Under the pieces are notes generated by a model. That model saw only the letters and a list, made by a program, of their open reading frames with translations, was not told the origin of the DNA and made no database searches. A stretch of DNA of 64,000 nt, taken from positions 3,883,001 through 3,947,000 of the forward strand of contig NZ_AP024169.1 in assembly GCF_016591975.1 (NCBI RefSeq), read 5' to 3'. This DNA is from Anaeromicropila herbilytica (GTDB lineage: Bacteria > Bacillota > Clostridia > Lachnospirales > Lachnospiraceae). Below are positions 35,707-44,093 of the stretch, piece after piece (position 1 is the first letter of the stretch; each line of letters begins with the position of its first letter). The position numbers were made by a program, and so were the translations under genes.

Positions 35707-36097
35707 TGATATCCACCTCCCCGTATATTGTATTTGCTGTAAAACTTATTGTTAACTTATCCTCGTTTAACGCCATGTTAAAGTTATCAATGCTCTCAAT
35801 CTTTTCATTGACTAGAAGACACTGTTCTACCATATCCTTGCATTCCATCTCTAGGTATTCTTTTGAATAGGATTTACCAATTAACTCGTCTAGTTCATTG
35901 CCATAATCCCAACTATAGATGACAAATCGATATCTTGCTGTATGTAAAGCCAGATAGATCCAGATCTTTAGCGCTTCGATTCCTTCCACCTTATCCCCTG
36001 TTAGTCTACCCATCTTGAAATTGATACCATATTCATACTGGCTTAGATTATTCTCCTCCAAAATGACTGCTTCCTCGGTTTCAAAAGGAAAACTCAT
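35699..36097 (-). CDS. Baseplate protein, DUF2634 (XkdS/gp25-like)
   Basis: 132 residues. The segment GINFKMGRLTGDKVEGIEALKIWIYLALHTARYRFVIYSWDYGNELDELIGK is the hallmark of DUF2634, the PBSX XkdS family that plays the role of the T4 gp25 lysozyme-like wedge protein. It overlaps the preceding and following genes by 4 and 8 bases, as is usual for this cluster. It would form part of the baseplate that attaches sheath to hub. Confidence 0.87.
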   Translation of the reverse strand: MSFPFETEEAVILEENNLSQYEYGINFKMGRLTGDKVEGIEALKIWIYLALHTARYRFVIYSWDYGNELDELIGKSYSKEYLEMECKDMVEQCLLVNEKIESIDNFNMALNEDKLTISFTANTIYGEVDINV

Positions 36098-36375
36098 AGA
36101 TTCACCAACCTTTCAATGATGGCATATTGCTCCTCATTCATTTTTAGTACCAGAACTAGGTCATTTGCTTTCACTGGTTCAATGAATTTCGAGGCATCAC
36201 CATCTTTTGTGTAATAACCTGTTTTCAAAGGTTCTGCAATTAATAGATCCTCAGAATCCAGATTAAGTCCATTTACTTTACAAGAGGAATTGGTGTCCAT
36301 AGTAGCTAGAAAAATGCTTGAAGGACTCTTACTTTGTTGCTGCATCAACCTGATTATCTTCTCATAACCATTCAT
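36094..36375 (-). CDS. DUF2577 baseplate protein (XkdR-like)
   Basis: 93 residues. The opening YEKIIRLMQQQSKS followed by a small OB-like beta region (LIAEPLKTGYYTKDGDAS...VKANDLVLVLKMNEEQYAIIERL) matches the DUF2577 family located between the XkdQ and XkdS genes in PBSX-like tails. It is immediately adjacent to the hub gene (stop/start separated by no bases). Precise structural role unknown; the family is confined to contractile-tail clusters. Confidence 0.82.
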   Translation of the reverse strand: MNGYEKIIRLMQQQSKSPSSIFLATMDTNSSCKVNGLNLDSEDLLIAEPLKTGYYTKDGDASKFIEPVKANDLVLVLKMNEEQYAIIERLVNL

Positions 36376-37347
36376 TTAACTTTCCTCCTGTACATCCATC
36401 ACATTTTTAAATGCTAATTCTAAGGACATCGTATAAGTTCCCCCACTCCAGGTATGTGTATCATTTTCTATCCAGAATTCCTTCTTTAACCCAGTAATCG
36501 AATCGCTTATGTCCACTGCGTATCCACTGATACAAGATGTGTGTCCAAGTGCTTCTACACTAGCTGTCTTTTCTTCCTTAACTAACATGTTTTTGGCTGC
36601 TGTTACTGAATTGACACCATCCTCTATCGTATAACTTTCTTGAAAGATTCCATATTTCTTAACCGATGTTTCTTCTGTTACCACACCCTTTTGTTCTTTC
36701 TTATCATTGTATATCTTAACTTTATTAATGATAGAATCGATGGATTCACTATAACTACTCGATGTAATATTTAAGGTATCACTTAGATTAAAATCTTTGA
36801 TTTTCTGTCCTTTTCTAATCACATAGAGCTTGGTACCATACATGATCGGCATATACTTTATCCCTTTTGCTTTGTAGGCTCTGCTATACGCTTTCATGAT
36901 AATATTGTAGATATTATCCCCTTCAATTAGCAGTTTGGCGATAGGAACCTTCGTCTTCTCAATATCTCCCGTATCTATCTGAAAATCTTTGCATAACTTT
37001 TCAACGATATTCTCAGGAGTTGTCTTTTTGAAGACATAAGTTGCATTACTCTTTAGTAAATGATTAAAATCATCATAACCACTATATGTAATGGTACCTT
37101 GTTCGCTTGTTCTTTCTCTACTATAGACCATGGAATTGATTAGCACTTTACCATCGTCACTTAGAATTAAGCGATCACCCATCTTGATATTTAAGTCTTG
37201 AATATTCTTATCTAGCGGACTATATAATACTGATACTTGTAATGAACGACTTGCCTGAGTAGCTGATCCACTCCATGTTACTGTAGAGATAAATTCGGTG
37301 ATGTCATATTTTTTCTTGTCATTGTGTTTCTGCCATAGTATTCTCAT
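36376..37347 (-). CDS. Baseplate hub protein (XkdQ/YqbQ-like)
   Basis: 323 residues. The start RILWQKHNDKKKYDITEFISTVTWSGSATQASRSLQVSVLYSPLD is typical of XkdQ, the hub protein related to T4 gp27 and phage late-control protein D. The region ENIVEKLCKDFQIDTGDIEKTKVPIAKLLIEGDNIYNIIMKAYSRAYKAKG is the conserved central part. The C-terminus ends in a beta-rich domain. The hub joins tail tube to baseplate and may plug the tip. It lies 79 bases downstream of the LysM gene. Confidence 0.85.
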   Translation of the reverse strand: MRILWQKHNDKKKYDITEFISTVTWSGSATQASRSLQVSVLYSPLDKNIQDLNIKMGDRLILSDDGKVLINSMVYSRERTSEQGTITYSGYDDFNHLLKSNATYVFKKTTPENIVEKLCKDFQIDTGDIEKTKVPIAKLLIEGDNIYNIIMKAYSRAYKAKGIKYMPIMYGTKLYVIRKGQKIKDFNLSDTLNITSSSYSESIDSIINKVKIYNDKKEQKGVVTEETSVKKYGIFQESYTIEDGVNSVTAAKNMLVKEEKTASVEALGHTSCISGYAVDISDSITGLKKEFWIENDTHTWSGGTYTMSLELAFKNVMDVQEES

Positions 37348-37426
37348 AATTCCTCCCTTGATTATGGACTTTTGAATGCTTTGTTCAAAATCTATAATCC
37401 TAAATGCTAGAGTGTGATTGCTCCTC

Positions 37427-38056
37427 TCACAATTTGATTACCAGCTTCTGACCAACAGTCAAATTAATGAGATTCTTAATATTATTTTGATTAGCTATTG
37501 CTCTGTAATTAGATGCACTCCCAGTTAGCTTCTGAGCAATACTGAGTATTGTGTCACCCTTTTGAACTACATAGTTTATAGGCATCTTGAGTTTATATTT
37601 TCTTTTTAAAGCAGGATGTTGAATCTTCTTATTACTCTTCTCCACTTTAATTTTCTTATATGTTTTAACTGTTGGTTTCTTGTATTCTTTTAGTTCTAAT
37701 GTATAGGTGACATCTCCTGTAGCATCTTGTCTAGAATAACTGAAACTTTCTATTGTCATACTCAACTTAATTATGCTTGTAATAAATACATCAATCGGAT
37801 TATTCATCCATGATTTAATTAAATTTACACACTTGTCGGGTGTAGGATAATCTGAATATTGAACAAAGCTATAAAATTTCTTTGGGAAAAAAGAGGATAA
37901 TGTTATTGTTCTCAAACCTTTATTACCAAGTAAATTCACTTCACCAAAATTACTTATATTAACCGTTGAATTTTGCATGGTATTACCAATCTCTAAGGAA
38001 GAAGGTAATATAGGTAGTCTTATGTATTCATAGTTTTGAAGTAACCATATTTCCAT
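37427..38056 (-). CDS. LysM-domain tail protein (XkdP-like)
   Basis: 209 residues. The N-terminal part (LPILPSSLEIGNTMQNSTVNISNFGEVNLLGNKGLRTITLSSFFP) is the XkdP-type tail domain related to T4 gp53, and residues ~160-209 form a LysM peptidoglycan-binding motif (NYVVQKGDTILSIAQKLTGSASNYRAIANQNNI). It therefore probably contacts the cell wall at the tail tip. The start codon overlaps the stop codon of the tape-measure gene by one base. Confidence 0.87.
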   Translation of the reverse strand: MEIWLLQNYEYIRLPILPSSLEIGNTMQNSTVNISNFGEVNLLGNKGLRTITLSSFFPKKFYSFVQYSDYPTPDKCVNLIKSWMNNPIDVFITSIIKLSMTIESFSYSRQDATGDVTYTLELKEYKKPTVKTYKKIKVEKSNKKIQHPALKRKYKLKMPINYVVQKGDTILSIAQKLTGSASNYRAIANQNNIKNLINLTVGQKLVIKL

Positions 38057-39711
38057 TAAGCAAATTCCACCTTTCCTACATTATTCATGATTTTCTCAAG
38101 CTTATTTGCAAGCTTACCAGCAATGGCATCGATGTCATTATCACTTCTTACTTCTAATTTATCTGCAAGTTTACTGATATTAATGCTTATGCTTGAACCT
38201 GAACTTCCTCTAGCTCCTTCTGCTTTTGCCATTTGGAGTGATTTGTCGTGTGGATATACTCTTGTTCCTCTTGGTAAGTCCATGATCTCGGCACCTTTTT
38301 CTTGAGTGATGGCTAGACCGCCTCTCCAGTTGCTGGTTCCATGTGCTAGTTTTGGAGTGGATATTGTATCTGGACCACCTGAAATACTAATCCCCTTCTT
38401 CTTATTAGAGCTCTTACCACCTGAAAAAAAAGAAAAGATCTTTCCCGCAAATTTAAATACACTTTTACATATGTCTCTTACAGCTTTCACTCTGTTATAA
38501 AGTAAAGCAAAAACACCAAGTACTACAACTATACCCGTGATAATCATTCCTAATGGATTAGCACGAAATGCTGCATTTAATACTTTTTGAGCTGCTGCTA
38601 ACGCTAGTGTACCAACTGTTTGAGCTTTTTGCTGTATATATACTGCGGCTCCAACCACCTTACCTCTCAAGTTTGAAGCCGTATTCTTTAATGTTTCCTT
38701 TCTCAAAGCCTTTTTAGCAACGGTCAATAACCCTGTAGCTTTTGATTGCACCTTTTCTTGTACATATGCTGCCTTTGATACAATTTTATCTTTTGCTTTC
38801 GTTATATTGCTTCTTATATTCTCCTTATTTAAAGCTTTCTTTGCTTTTTTTAGCATATTTGTACTTAACTCATATGCTTTATTTTTAATAGTAACTGCAT
38901 GCGTTAGAACTTTATCCGCCTTATTTGTTGCAATATTTCTAATTGTATCTACTCTAAGTGCTCTTTTTACTCTTGACAAATTTAAACAAGAGGATTTTTC
39001 TTTAACTGATGTAGCAATATTCTTAATTTTATTTAGCCTTTCAGACATAACAGTCTTTATGCTTTTATCAGTATCACCTCTTAAATTTTTATAACAATCA
39101 ACAATATTATTGACTTTTCCACACTGATCACTAAAACTATCATATAAATTTCCTAGTGTACTAAGAAAACTCTTGTTTTTGCTCTTAGCTTTTTCTGTAG
39201 ATACTCCCACATTATTTAACTTAGTGGAAAATTTAATTAATATTACAGACGTTTTATTTATTTGATTCGATACACCAACACTACTATTTGAAATATTACT
39301 CAGACCTTTTCTTGCCTTTTTCAAGGATGGCGCTGAATTATTCCCTATGTCTTTAAAATTTTTAATCAATTTTATATTTTTATTATTTATCTCATTACAA
39401 TCTTGAAGTATATTACTTTTCCAATTGTTAATTTGAATTAAACTAGTATTAAAGCACTCATCCATCTTTCTAGTGGATTTACTTATTTGAATAGATAAAT
39501 CTGAACAAGTGACTGATGTTTTTGAAATACTTTTGATAAAATAATTGATTAATAGATTACCTAAAGAGTTGGTGGTTTTTCCAATTTGTTGTGTTTGCTT
39601 ATCAACTTTCTCCATGCTTTTTCTTGCTTTTTCTATTTCATCTATAGCCTTTTTCATCGGCCCACTTAATTTATCATCTAATTTTAACGTCTCTGTAGTT
39701 ACATTAGCCAT
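38056..39711 (-). CDS. Tape-measure protein (XkdO-like)
   Basis: 551 residues starting at the ATG at 39711 (MANVTTETLKLDDKLSGPM), chosen because GGTGGTGAAGAG lies ahead; a GTG at 39723 is weaker. It is rich in long helices and Lys-rich coiled coils, with repeated AxxxKA(L)xxE(N/T)(I/L)xxxxxxxK units around 230-360, a hydrophobic stretch near 385-405 (MIITGIVVVLGVFALLY) and a Gly-rich C-terminus (HGTSNWRGGLAITQEKGAEIMDLPRGTRVYP) that is a standard tape-measure ending. Length sets tail length, so a short tail is predicted. It overlaps the chaperone extension ORF. Confidence 0.87.
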   Translation of the reverse strand: MANVTTETLKLDDKLSGPMKKAIDEIEKARKSMEKVDKQTQQIGKTTNSLGNLLINYFIKSISKTSVTCSDLSIQISKSTRKMDECFNTSLIQINNWKSNILQDCNEINNKNIKLIKNFKDIGNNSAPSLKKARKGLSNISNSSVGVSNQINKTSVILIKFSTKLNNVGVSTEKAKSKNKSFLSTLGNLYDSFSDQCGKVNNIVDCYKNLRGDTDKSIKTVMSERLNKIKNIATSVKEKSSCLNLSRVKRALRVDTIRNIATNKADKVLTHAVTIKNKAYELSTNMLKKAKKALNKENIRSNITKAKDKIVSKAAYVQEKVQSKATGLLTVAKKALRKETLKNTASNLRGKVVGAAVYIQQKAQTVGTLALAAAQKVLNAAFRANPLGMIITGIVVVLGVFALLYNRVKAVRDICKSVFKFAGKIFSFFSGGKSSNKKKGISISGGPDTISTPKLAHGTSNWRGGLAITQEKGAEIMDLPRGTRVYPHDKSLQMAKAEGARGSSGSSISINISKLADKLEVRSDNDIDAIAGKLANKLEKIMNNVGKVEFA

Positions 39712-39868
39712 TCTCTTCACCACCTTCCCTATATTCTTTTAATTCCTGCTCAATAAATACTCTTAAGATTCTCTTTTCATTTCTTCCTAACCCCTGGTAC
39801 TGGCTAGGTAAGATACTGTGTAAACGGAACAGTAGGTACATAAGCTGTACGTTACCATCCGTCTCCAT
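39704..39868 (-). CDS. Tail assembly chaperone, -1 frame extension (gpGT-like)
   Basis: A 54-residue ORF (METDGNVQLMYLLFRLHSIL...) in the -1 frame relative to the preceding chaperone gene, whose stop and this ATG overlap as TAATG. The slippery heptamer A AAA AAC at 39877-39871 lies just ahead and would fuse the two proteins. This is the arrangement of gpG-gpGT in tailed phages. It could also be translated alone from its own ATG by coupling. It ends inside the start of the tape-measure gene. Confidence 0.75.
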   Translation of the reverse strand: METDGNVQLMYLLFRLHSILPSQYQGLGRNEKRILRVFIEQELKEYREGGEENG

Positions 39869-40284
39869 TAGTTTTTTATTTCATCTTCCTGCTCTTTCTC
39901 ATCTTCATCTGAGAATCCACTAACATTAGCAATGAGATCCGCAAGTTTTACCATATCTCCACCTTGGAATAAAATCTGTGTTAATTCTCTAGGAGTTCTC
40001 ACGTCAAAATGATCTAATAATTTTTGATCCCTTAAGTTTGGATTAATCACACCTTCCATAACAATAGATTGATTCACTTCATATATTTTGGAATAATCTA
40101 CAGAGCCATTTTTATTTAATAGATCTGATTGAATCTCTTGATATCTTCTAGCTGATATCGCCTGAACCTCAACCATAAAAGGCTCTCCTGTTAGCTTTGA
40201 CAATCTTTTAATCTCAACTTTGGCTGTTTCTTTCTTAAGGACATCCTCTTTATCTAATGCTAATAAACCATCTACTAAATTCAT
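39868..40284 (-). CDS. Tail assembly chaperone (XkdN-like)
   Basis: 138 residues (MNLVDGLLALDKEDVLKKETAKVEIKRLSKLTGEPFMVEVQAI...). It has the profile of XkdN-like tail chaperones: an N-terminal beta-rich half, a helical half (LLDHFDVRTPRELTQILFQGGDMVKLADLI) and an acidic tail ending EDEIKN. It coats the tape measure during assembly. The last codons contain the frameshift heptamer that yields a longer product. The separation from the tube gene is 181 bases, with a hairpin in between. Confidence 0.85.
   Translation of the reverse strand: MNLVDGLLALDKEDVLKKETAKVEIKRLSKLTGEPFMVEVQAISARRYQEIQSDLLNKNGSVDYSKIYEVNQSIVMEGVINPNLRDQKLLDHFDVRTPRELTQILFQGGDMVKLADLIANVSGFSDEDEKEQEDEIKN
39871..39877 (-). 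promoter_or_regulatory. Programmed -1 ribosomal frameshift site
   Basis: The zero-frame codons are ATA AAA AAC TAA. The heptamer A AAA AAC has the canonical X-XXY-YYZ form and is directly followed by the stop. After a -1 slip, reading continues CTA ATG GAG in the frame of the 39704 ORF. Position (chaperone gene before the tape measure) matches the conserved phage frameshift. Confidence 0.75.
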
Positions 40285-40369
40285 ATTTCTACCTCACTTT
40301 ATTTTTATAAACATTGCTTATTGTTCGTATACTTAGTTTTATATACTTGTTTCATTATCTCTTTCCTCT

Positions 40370-40397
40370 GTGTTCCAAAGCATTACCTTTGGAACAC
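40370..40397 (-). other. Hairpin between tube and chaperone genes
   Basis: A perfect 11-base stem (GTGTTCCAAAG/CTTTGGAACAC) with a 6-base loop lies in the only sizeable gap of the tail operon. There is no T-run. It could lower downstream transcription or protect the 3' end of the highly needed sheath-tube mRNA. That role is inferred. Confidence 0.45.
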
Positions 40398-40465
40398 ATG
40401 AAATAATTATGAATCGCATATAAGTCTGTTACTACTGTACTTGAGTTAACATATCAGCGTATACC

Positions 40466-40897
40466 TTACACCTCAATCGTATCAAAGAACTTCCAGTCTT
40501 CGAAGTTAAAGGACATAGATTCTTCCGTTAACTTTTTATTCTCCCAGTTGGATAGATCAAGATCTGTAAAGGTACATCCTGTTAACGCTACTTTTTCTGT
40601 ACCTCTTGAATCAGGATCTGATAATTGACTAATAAGCGTAAAGGTTTTTGCCTTTCCTTTTCTTAGATCATCACTTAATAATTGAATAAATCTTGAATTA
40701 ATCTTATTTGCTTTTAATTCACCCTTACATTCCAGACCAACAATCTTCGTACCATCTACGAGTTTACCAATCTGAGACACAGTCTCTGTCTTTGGTGTAA
40801 CTGTTGCTTTAAAACTTAATACTTCTCCAACTTCATGATTGTCGATCCATATCTTTCCGTATGAACCATTAATAACTTCTCTTGCTTGATATCCCAT
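40466..40897 (-). CDS. Tail tube protein (XkdM-like)
   Basis: 143 residues. The opening YQAREVINGSYGKIWIDNHEVGEVLSFKATVTPKTETVSQIGKLVDGTKIVGLECKGEL is characteristic of XkdM/DUF2001 tube proteins. The protein would polymerise into the inner rigid tube that is driven through the target envelope. It lies 33 bases downstream of the sheath gene, in the standard sheath-tube order. Confidence 0.92.
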   Translation of the reverse strand: MGYQAREVINGSYGKIWIDNHEVGEVLSFKATVTPKTETVSQIGKLVDGTKIVGLECKGELKANKINSRFIQLLSDDLRKGKAKTFTLISQLSDPDSRGTEKVALTGCTFTDLDLSNWENKKLTEESMSFNFEDWKFFDTIEV

Positions 40898-40930
40898 GTT
40901 TCCACGTCCTTCCTATTTTCCTAATTAATA

Positions 40931-41998
40931 TTACAGATAGATTGGTAATGAAATCTCTTCGATTGCATCCAAAATAGTTACTTTAGCTGTTAAAAATACT
41001 TTATCTCCTGTGTTGTATACTTTGATTTCCTTATCACTTAAAGAATCCGTAGCTACACCAGTGCCTTTTAGATAAGCTCTTTGCGTTGGAATGTCAATGC
41101 CAACACTAGCCTCCTCTAAGATTCCATCTAAGATTAACTTTTCAAAATAACCATTGATTGCTGAGATCAATAAGCATTTATTATCGTAGCTATTTGAATA
41201 TTTACCAAGATAATTATCTTCTGCTGTCTTCTTGACATCATCAAAGATCATATCCATGGCTTCTACAATCTTAATCTTCTTAAATTGCGTACCTTTTTCT
41301 TGGTTTGTTGTCACAAGGCTATTAACACCACGACCTACTTTTACTTTTTCTCCATCGTGAAATACGATGAATTTACCTGCATCAATTGCTGCATCTAATT
41401 CTGATGTCTTTAACTTTGTACAATCCGTTAATTCTGGTAGTGGCGCAAAGGTTGATGCGATAGTCAAAGGTGTTCCTGCTAGTAGCCCAGCAATACGAGA
41501 ACAATATTCCTCTGTCTTATAAGTGGTACTTCCTTTCACTAACATAGGTGTAGCAAAATTAATGATTCCTTCACAGTCACTTGCGCTATTAGGTAATACC
41601 GCTTTGCACATCTTTCCAGAAGTTCTCTGTGCCTTGATCCAAGATGCAACTTCTGCAGTCTTGCCATCCGTCTCAACAGTTGGAATTGCAAGATAATCAA
41701 ATGGTGTAACTTCTAAGTAGCTATAAGCCGTACTATAGTCAACAGTCTGACCATTTGCTATGAAATAACAAATCACTTTCTTCGGTGCTTTGGTATAACC
41801 AATTAATGCAAGTTCAATTTGCTCCCTATTAACATCGCTAATCTTACTAGGGATATCGCTAGGATCTAGAACAACCACTGGATTGGTCGTTGGTACAGTC
41901 GCTTCTTTTAAGATTAATGCAACTGTTCCTCTCTCTGAACGTGCAATACTTGCAATAGCACGTTCAATAAATGATATATTTACGTTTGGTAATCCCAT
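40931..41998 (-). CDS. Contractile tail sheath protein (XkdK-like)
   Basis: 355 residues. The N-terminus (GLPNVNISFIERAIASIARSERGTVALILKE) and C-terminal domain (EASVGIDIPTQRAYLKGTGVATDSLSDKEIKVYNTGDKVFLTAKVTILDAIEEISL) match XkdK-type sheaths of PBSX and diffocins. The presence of a sheath shows the particle is contractile, R-type. The protein contracts to push the tube. It precedes the tube gene and follows a tail-terminator gene 15 bases upstream. Confidence 0.94.
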   Translation of the reverse strand: MGLPNVNISFIERAIASIARSERGTVALILKEATVPTTNPVVVLDPSDIPSKISDVNREQIELALIGYTKAPKKVICYFIANGQTVDYSTAYSYLEVTPFDYLAIPTVETDGKTAEVASWIKAQRTSGKMCKAVLPNSASDCEGIINFATPMLVKGSTTYKTEEYCSRIAGLLAGTPLTIASTFAPLPELTDCTKLKTSELDAAIDAGKFIVFHDGEKVKVGRGVNSLVTTNQEKGTQFKKIKIVEAMDMIFDDVKKTAEDNYLGKYSNSYDNKCLLISAINGYFEKLILDGILEEASVGIDIPTQRAYLKGTGVATDSLSDKEIKVYNTGDKVFLTAKVTILDAIEEISLPIYL

Positions 41999-42013
41999 TC
42001 TCTCTACCTCTTT

Positions 42014-42451
42014 CTACTTTATATTTTGGTTGAAATTTAAAACACTCATCGTCTTATGCTCGTCTACAATCTCATTTGCCTGCTTAAATTCCAGATCAAA
42101 CGTCAGAGTTAGCATATTACTATTACTTCCTGAATAAGCAAAATGATAATCCGCTACCGTAAGTATCCGGTCTGAAACCGTAAGATTCATTCCAAAGATC
42201 TGCTGTAATTCTTCAATCTTTTGCATGTTATCCATGAAATTAAATTCGTTTTGCAGGTAAGTAATGCTGATTGCATATGTATATTTCTTGTAATTGTAAT
42301 TCTCCATACTTATTGTCTTTGGATAAATTGAAACCACAAAAGAAGGTTTCCCATAAGTATCCTTGATCTCTTGACCATAGATTCCATAAGTTGGATACTT
42401 TTCTGTTAGCTTAGTTGTTAAGCTTTCATAAATATTTTGTATTGTTGTCAT
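42014..42451 (-). CDS. Tail terminator / DUF6838-like protein
   Basis: 145 residues (MTTIQNIYESLTTKLTEKYPTYGIYGQEIKDTYGKPSFVVSIYPK...). It has the position, size and alpha/beta profile of the small tail-terminator proteins that precede the sheath in PBSX-like tails. They cap the tube. It is the first recognisable gene of the minus-strand operon, downstream of the operator region. No head-joining genes precede it, which is what makes the locus a tailocin. Confidence 0.72.
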   Translation of the reverse strand: MTTIQNIYESLTTKLTEKYPTYGIYGQEIKDTYGKPSFVVSIYPKTISMENYNYKKYTYAISITYLQNEFNFMDNMQKIEELQQIFGMNLTVSDRILTVADYHFAYSGSNSNMLTLTFDLEFKQANEIVDEHKTMSVLNFNQNIK

Positions 42452-42653
42452 TTGAAATCACCATATTCTTTTCCGAATGAAAACCCTTCATTATTCATTA
42501 CAACCCCATTTCGTTTGAATAGGTCTAATCAATATAGAACCATTCATTCTCCAATTAATCATTTTTTCTTTCCCCTCTCTTTGCATAAATAAGCTTATTG
42601 TCTCGTTAATGCTTGATTCTTCTGTTGCTCTCATAACGTTATGATTTTTGTAA

Positions 42654-42969
42654 GTTGCATTTTGCATCTGATTGCTTATTTTTATTACTTACTGCTTAAT
42701 AAAATAACGCTAACCCCCTATTATCATTCTATATATGGCATATTAACCTTTGGGTAGTCCAAATTTGGATTGTACTTTATTAGCCCGTGTTGCATTATGC
42801 AACTCTCTTTGTAAAAAAAATAACACTTGTAGCATTAGGATACACATTTTCCACCTTATGTAGCGCTATGCAACTTACATTTATTATAATACCACCATAT
42901 ACCACCTATGTCAATAGCATAACGCAACTTTTTTCAAACTTTTTTATTTCCTATATTGCGCTATGCAAA
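42654..42969. promoter_or_regulatory. Array of palindromic operators between tail operon and repressor
   Basis: Five related 15-base sites: 42654-42668 (weak), 42789-42803 (perfect palindrome GTTGCATTATGCAAC), 42860-42874, 42914-42928 and 42955-42969. Consensus is GTTGCRY-T-ATGCAAC. The last site lies about 65 bases before the XRE start. The 584-base gap (42452-43035) must contain the divergent promoters, and these sites are the likely binding sites of the XRE protein. No ORF in the gap looks real. Confidence 0.65.
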
Positions 42970-43035
42970 ATACTATATTATAATAAGTACAATAGCTAAT
43001 AATATGCATATAAACCTATAAACCATAAGGAAGGT

Positions 43036-43395
43036 GTGAACATGGAAAACAAAGAAATAGGTCTTAGAATAAAATCCAGACGTGAAGAAAAGAATCTAAC
43101 GTTACAAGAAGTTGCTGATAAAGTTGGCGTAGCAAAATCAACGATTCAACGATACGAAGCAGGTACCATCGAAAATATTAAACTACCTGTAATCAATGCT
43201 ATCGCTCAAGTTCTAGGTGTTAATCCATCCTGGGTGATTGGTAAATCAGACTCACCTGATGTTGAAAAGGATACAAGAGATTTTGAGCTTAAGGATACCT
43301 ATTTTAGTTTTGCGAAAGAGATGCAAGAGAAGAATGTTTCCGAAGAAGATATGCAAAAACTATGGCAATTTTATGAGATGATTAAAAAGATGTGA
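43036..43395 (+). CDS. XRE-family repressor of the tailocin
   Basis: 119 residues. The N-terminal helix-turn-helix is clear (IGLRIKSRREEKNLTLQEVADKVGVAKSTIQRYEAGTIENIKLP, residues 7-50), followed by an acidic linker and a helical C-terminus. It lacks a LexA-type self-cleavage domain, and the adjacent ImmA-type protease gene suggests cleavage in trans, as ImmR-ImmA in ICEBs1. It is divergent from the tail operon with palindromic operators between. A GGAAGG site precedes the ATG. Confidence 0.88.
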   Translation: MNMENKEIGLRIKSRREEKNLTLQEVADKVGVAKSTIQRYEAGTIENIKLPVINAIAQVLGVNPSWVIGKSDSPDVEKDTRDFELKDTYFSFAKEMQEKNVSEEDMQKLWQFYEMIKKM

Positions 43396-43408
43396 TGAGG
43401 TGAGCCAT

Positions 43409-43990
43409 TTGACAATAAGAGGCTATATAGGATCGAATCAATTAGAAAAGTTAGTATACTTTAAGTTAAAAAGCCTAGGAATCACCGAAGATGATTATCC
43501 CCTCGATCCATACTTATTAATTGAAAAAGAAAATATTATGTTACAGTTCTCTCCATTTGACGATGATAATATTCGCGGGATGTTAGTCCATGGGCCTAAT
43601 ATCAGTGGAATTCTGATTAATTCAAATCGAAATGATGCTTCCAAACGTTTCATAGCAGCTCATGAATTATCGCACTACTGGTTTCATCCACACGAATCTC
43701 GTACGGTATGCTTTGAGCATTATAAGGAAACAACGAGAGGTATTGAATGGCAAGCCAATCATGCAGCCGCTTATGCTCTAATGCCTTCTAAGATATTAAA
43801 AGAAGCTTATGCATACTGCGAAGGTGATATTCCATTCTTATGTGACTATTTTGGTGTAAGTAAAGATTCTATTACCTATCGAATTAAGGAATTAGGATTG
43901 AAGAAAAAGCAACATCGTTACCAGATCCATGACGATAATGACTTGGTTCTTAATTTTCTTGAAAATGAATGGTTATATGGCGATATATAA
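43409..43990 (+). CDS. ImmA/IrrE-family metallopeptidase
   Basis: About 193 residues. The zinc motif HELSH lies in FIAAHELSHYWFHPHE, with a downstream EWQANHAAAYALMPS segment that provides the third ligand, both typical of ImmA/IrrE. Such proteases cleave XRE repressors upon DNA damage. I prefer the TTG at 43409, 5 bases after GAGGTGA. A GTG at 43400 lies inside that site. It starts 13 bases after the repressor stop. It would induce the tailocin under stress; that trigger is inferred. Confidence 0.86.
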   Translation: MTIRGYIGSNQLEKLVYFKLKSLGITEDDYPLDPYLLIEKENIMLQFSPFDDDNIRGMLVHGPNISGILINSNRNDASKRFIAAHELSHYWFHPHESRTVCFEHYKETTRGIEWQANHAAAYALMPSKILKEAYAYCEGDIPFLCDYFGVSKDSITYRIKELGLKKKQHRYQIHDDNDLVLNFLENEWLYGDI

Positions 43991-44093
43991 TAAAATGTGA
44001 AAGTAAATTTTGAATTAATATTTTATATTTTCTTTCACACATTTTTCATATTCCATTCATACCAAGTACACATTCTTTCGATATACTATATAC

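Larger units (their letters stand above)
30755..43990. other. R-type tailocin (contractile phage-tail bacteriocin) locus
   Basis: On the minus strand, from 42451 down to 30755, there is a complete myovirus tail set in the order of B. subtilis PBSX xkd and C. difficile diffocin: tail terminator, sheath, tube, frameshifted chaperone, tape measure, LysM protein, hub, baseplate, fibre, holin and endolysin. Divergent XRE and ImmA genes control it. There is no terminase, portal, capsid, scaffold, replication gene or integrase, and no flanking direct repeat was seen. That gene content is what defines a tailocin as opposed to a prophage. Confidence 0.8.

Noticed and set aside
42787..42999. 70-codon plus-strand ORF in the operator region
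   Set aside because: It spans the palindromic operators, lacks a ribosome-binding site and has unlikely composition.
30755..43990. A complete inducible prophage
   Set aside because: No terminase, portal, capsid, replication or integrase gene and no attachment repeat is present.
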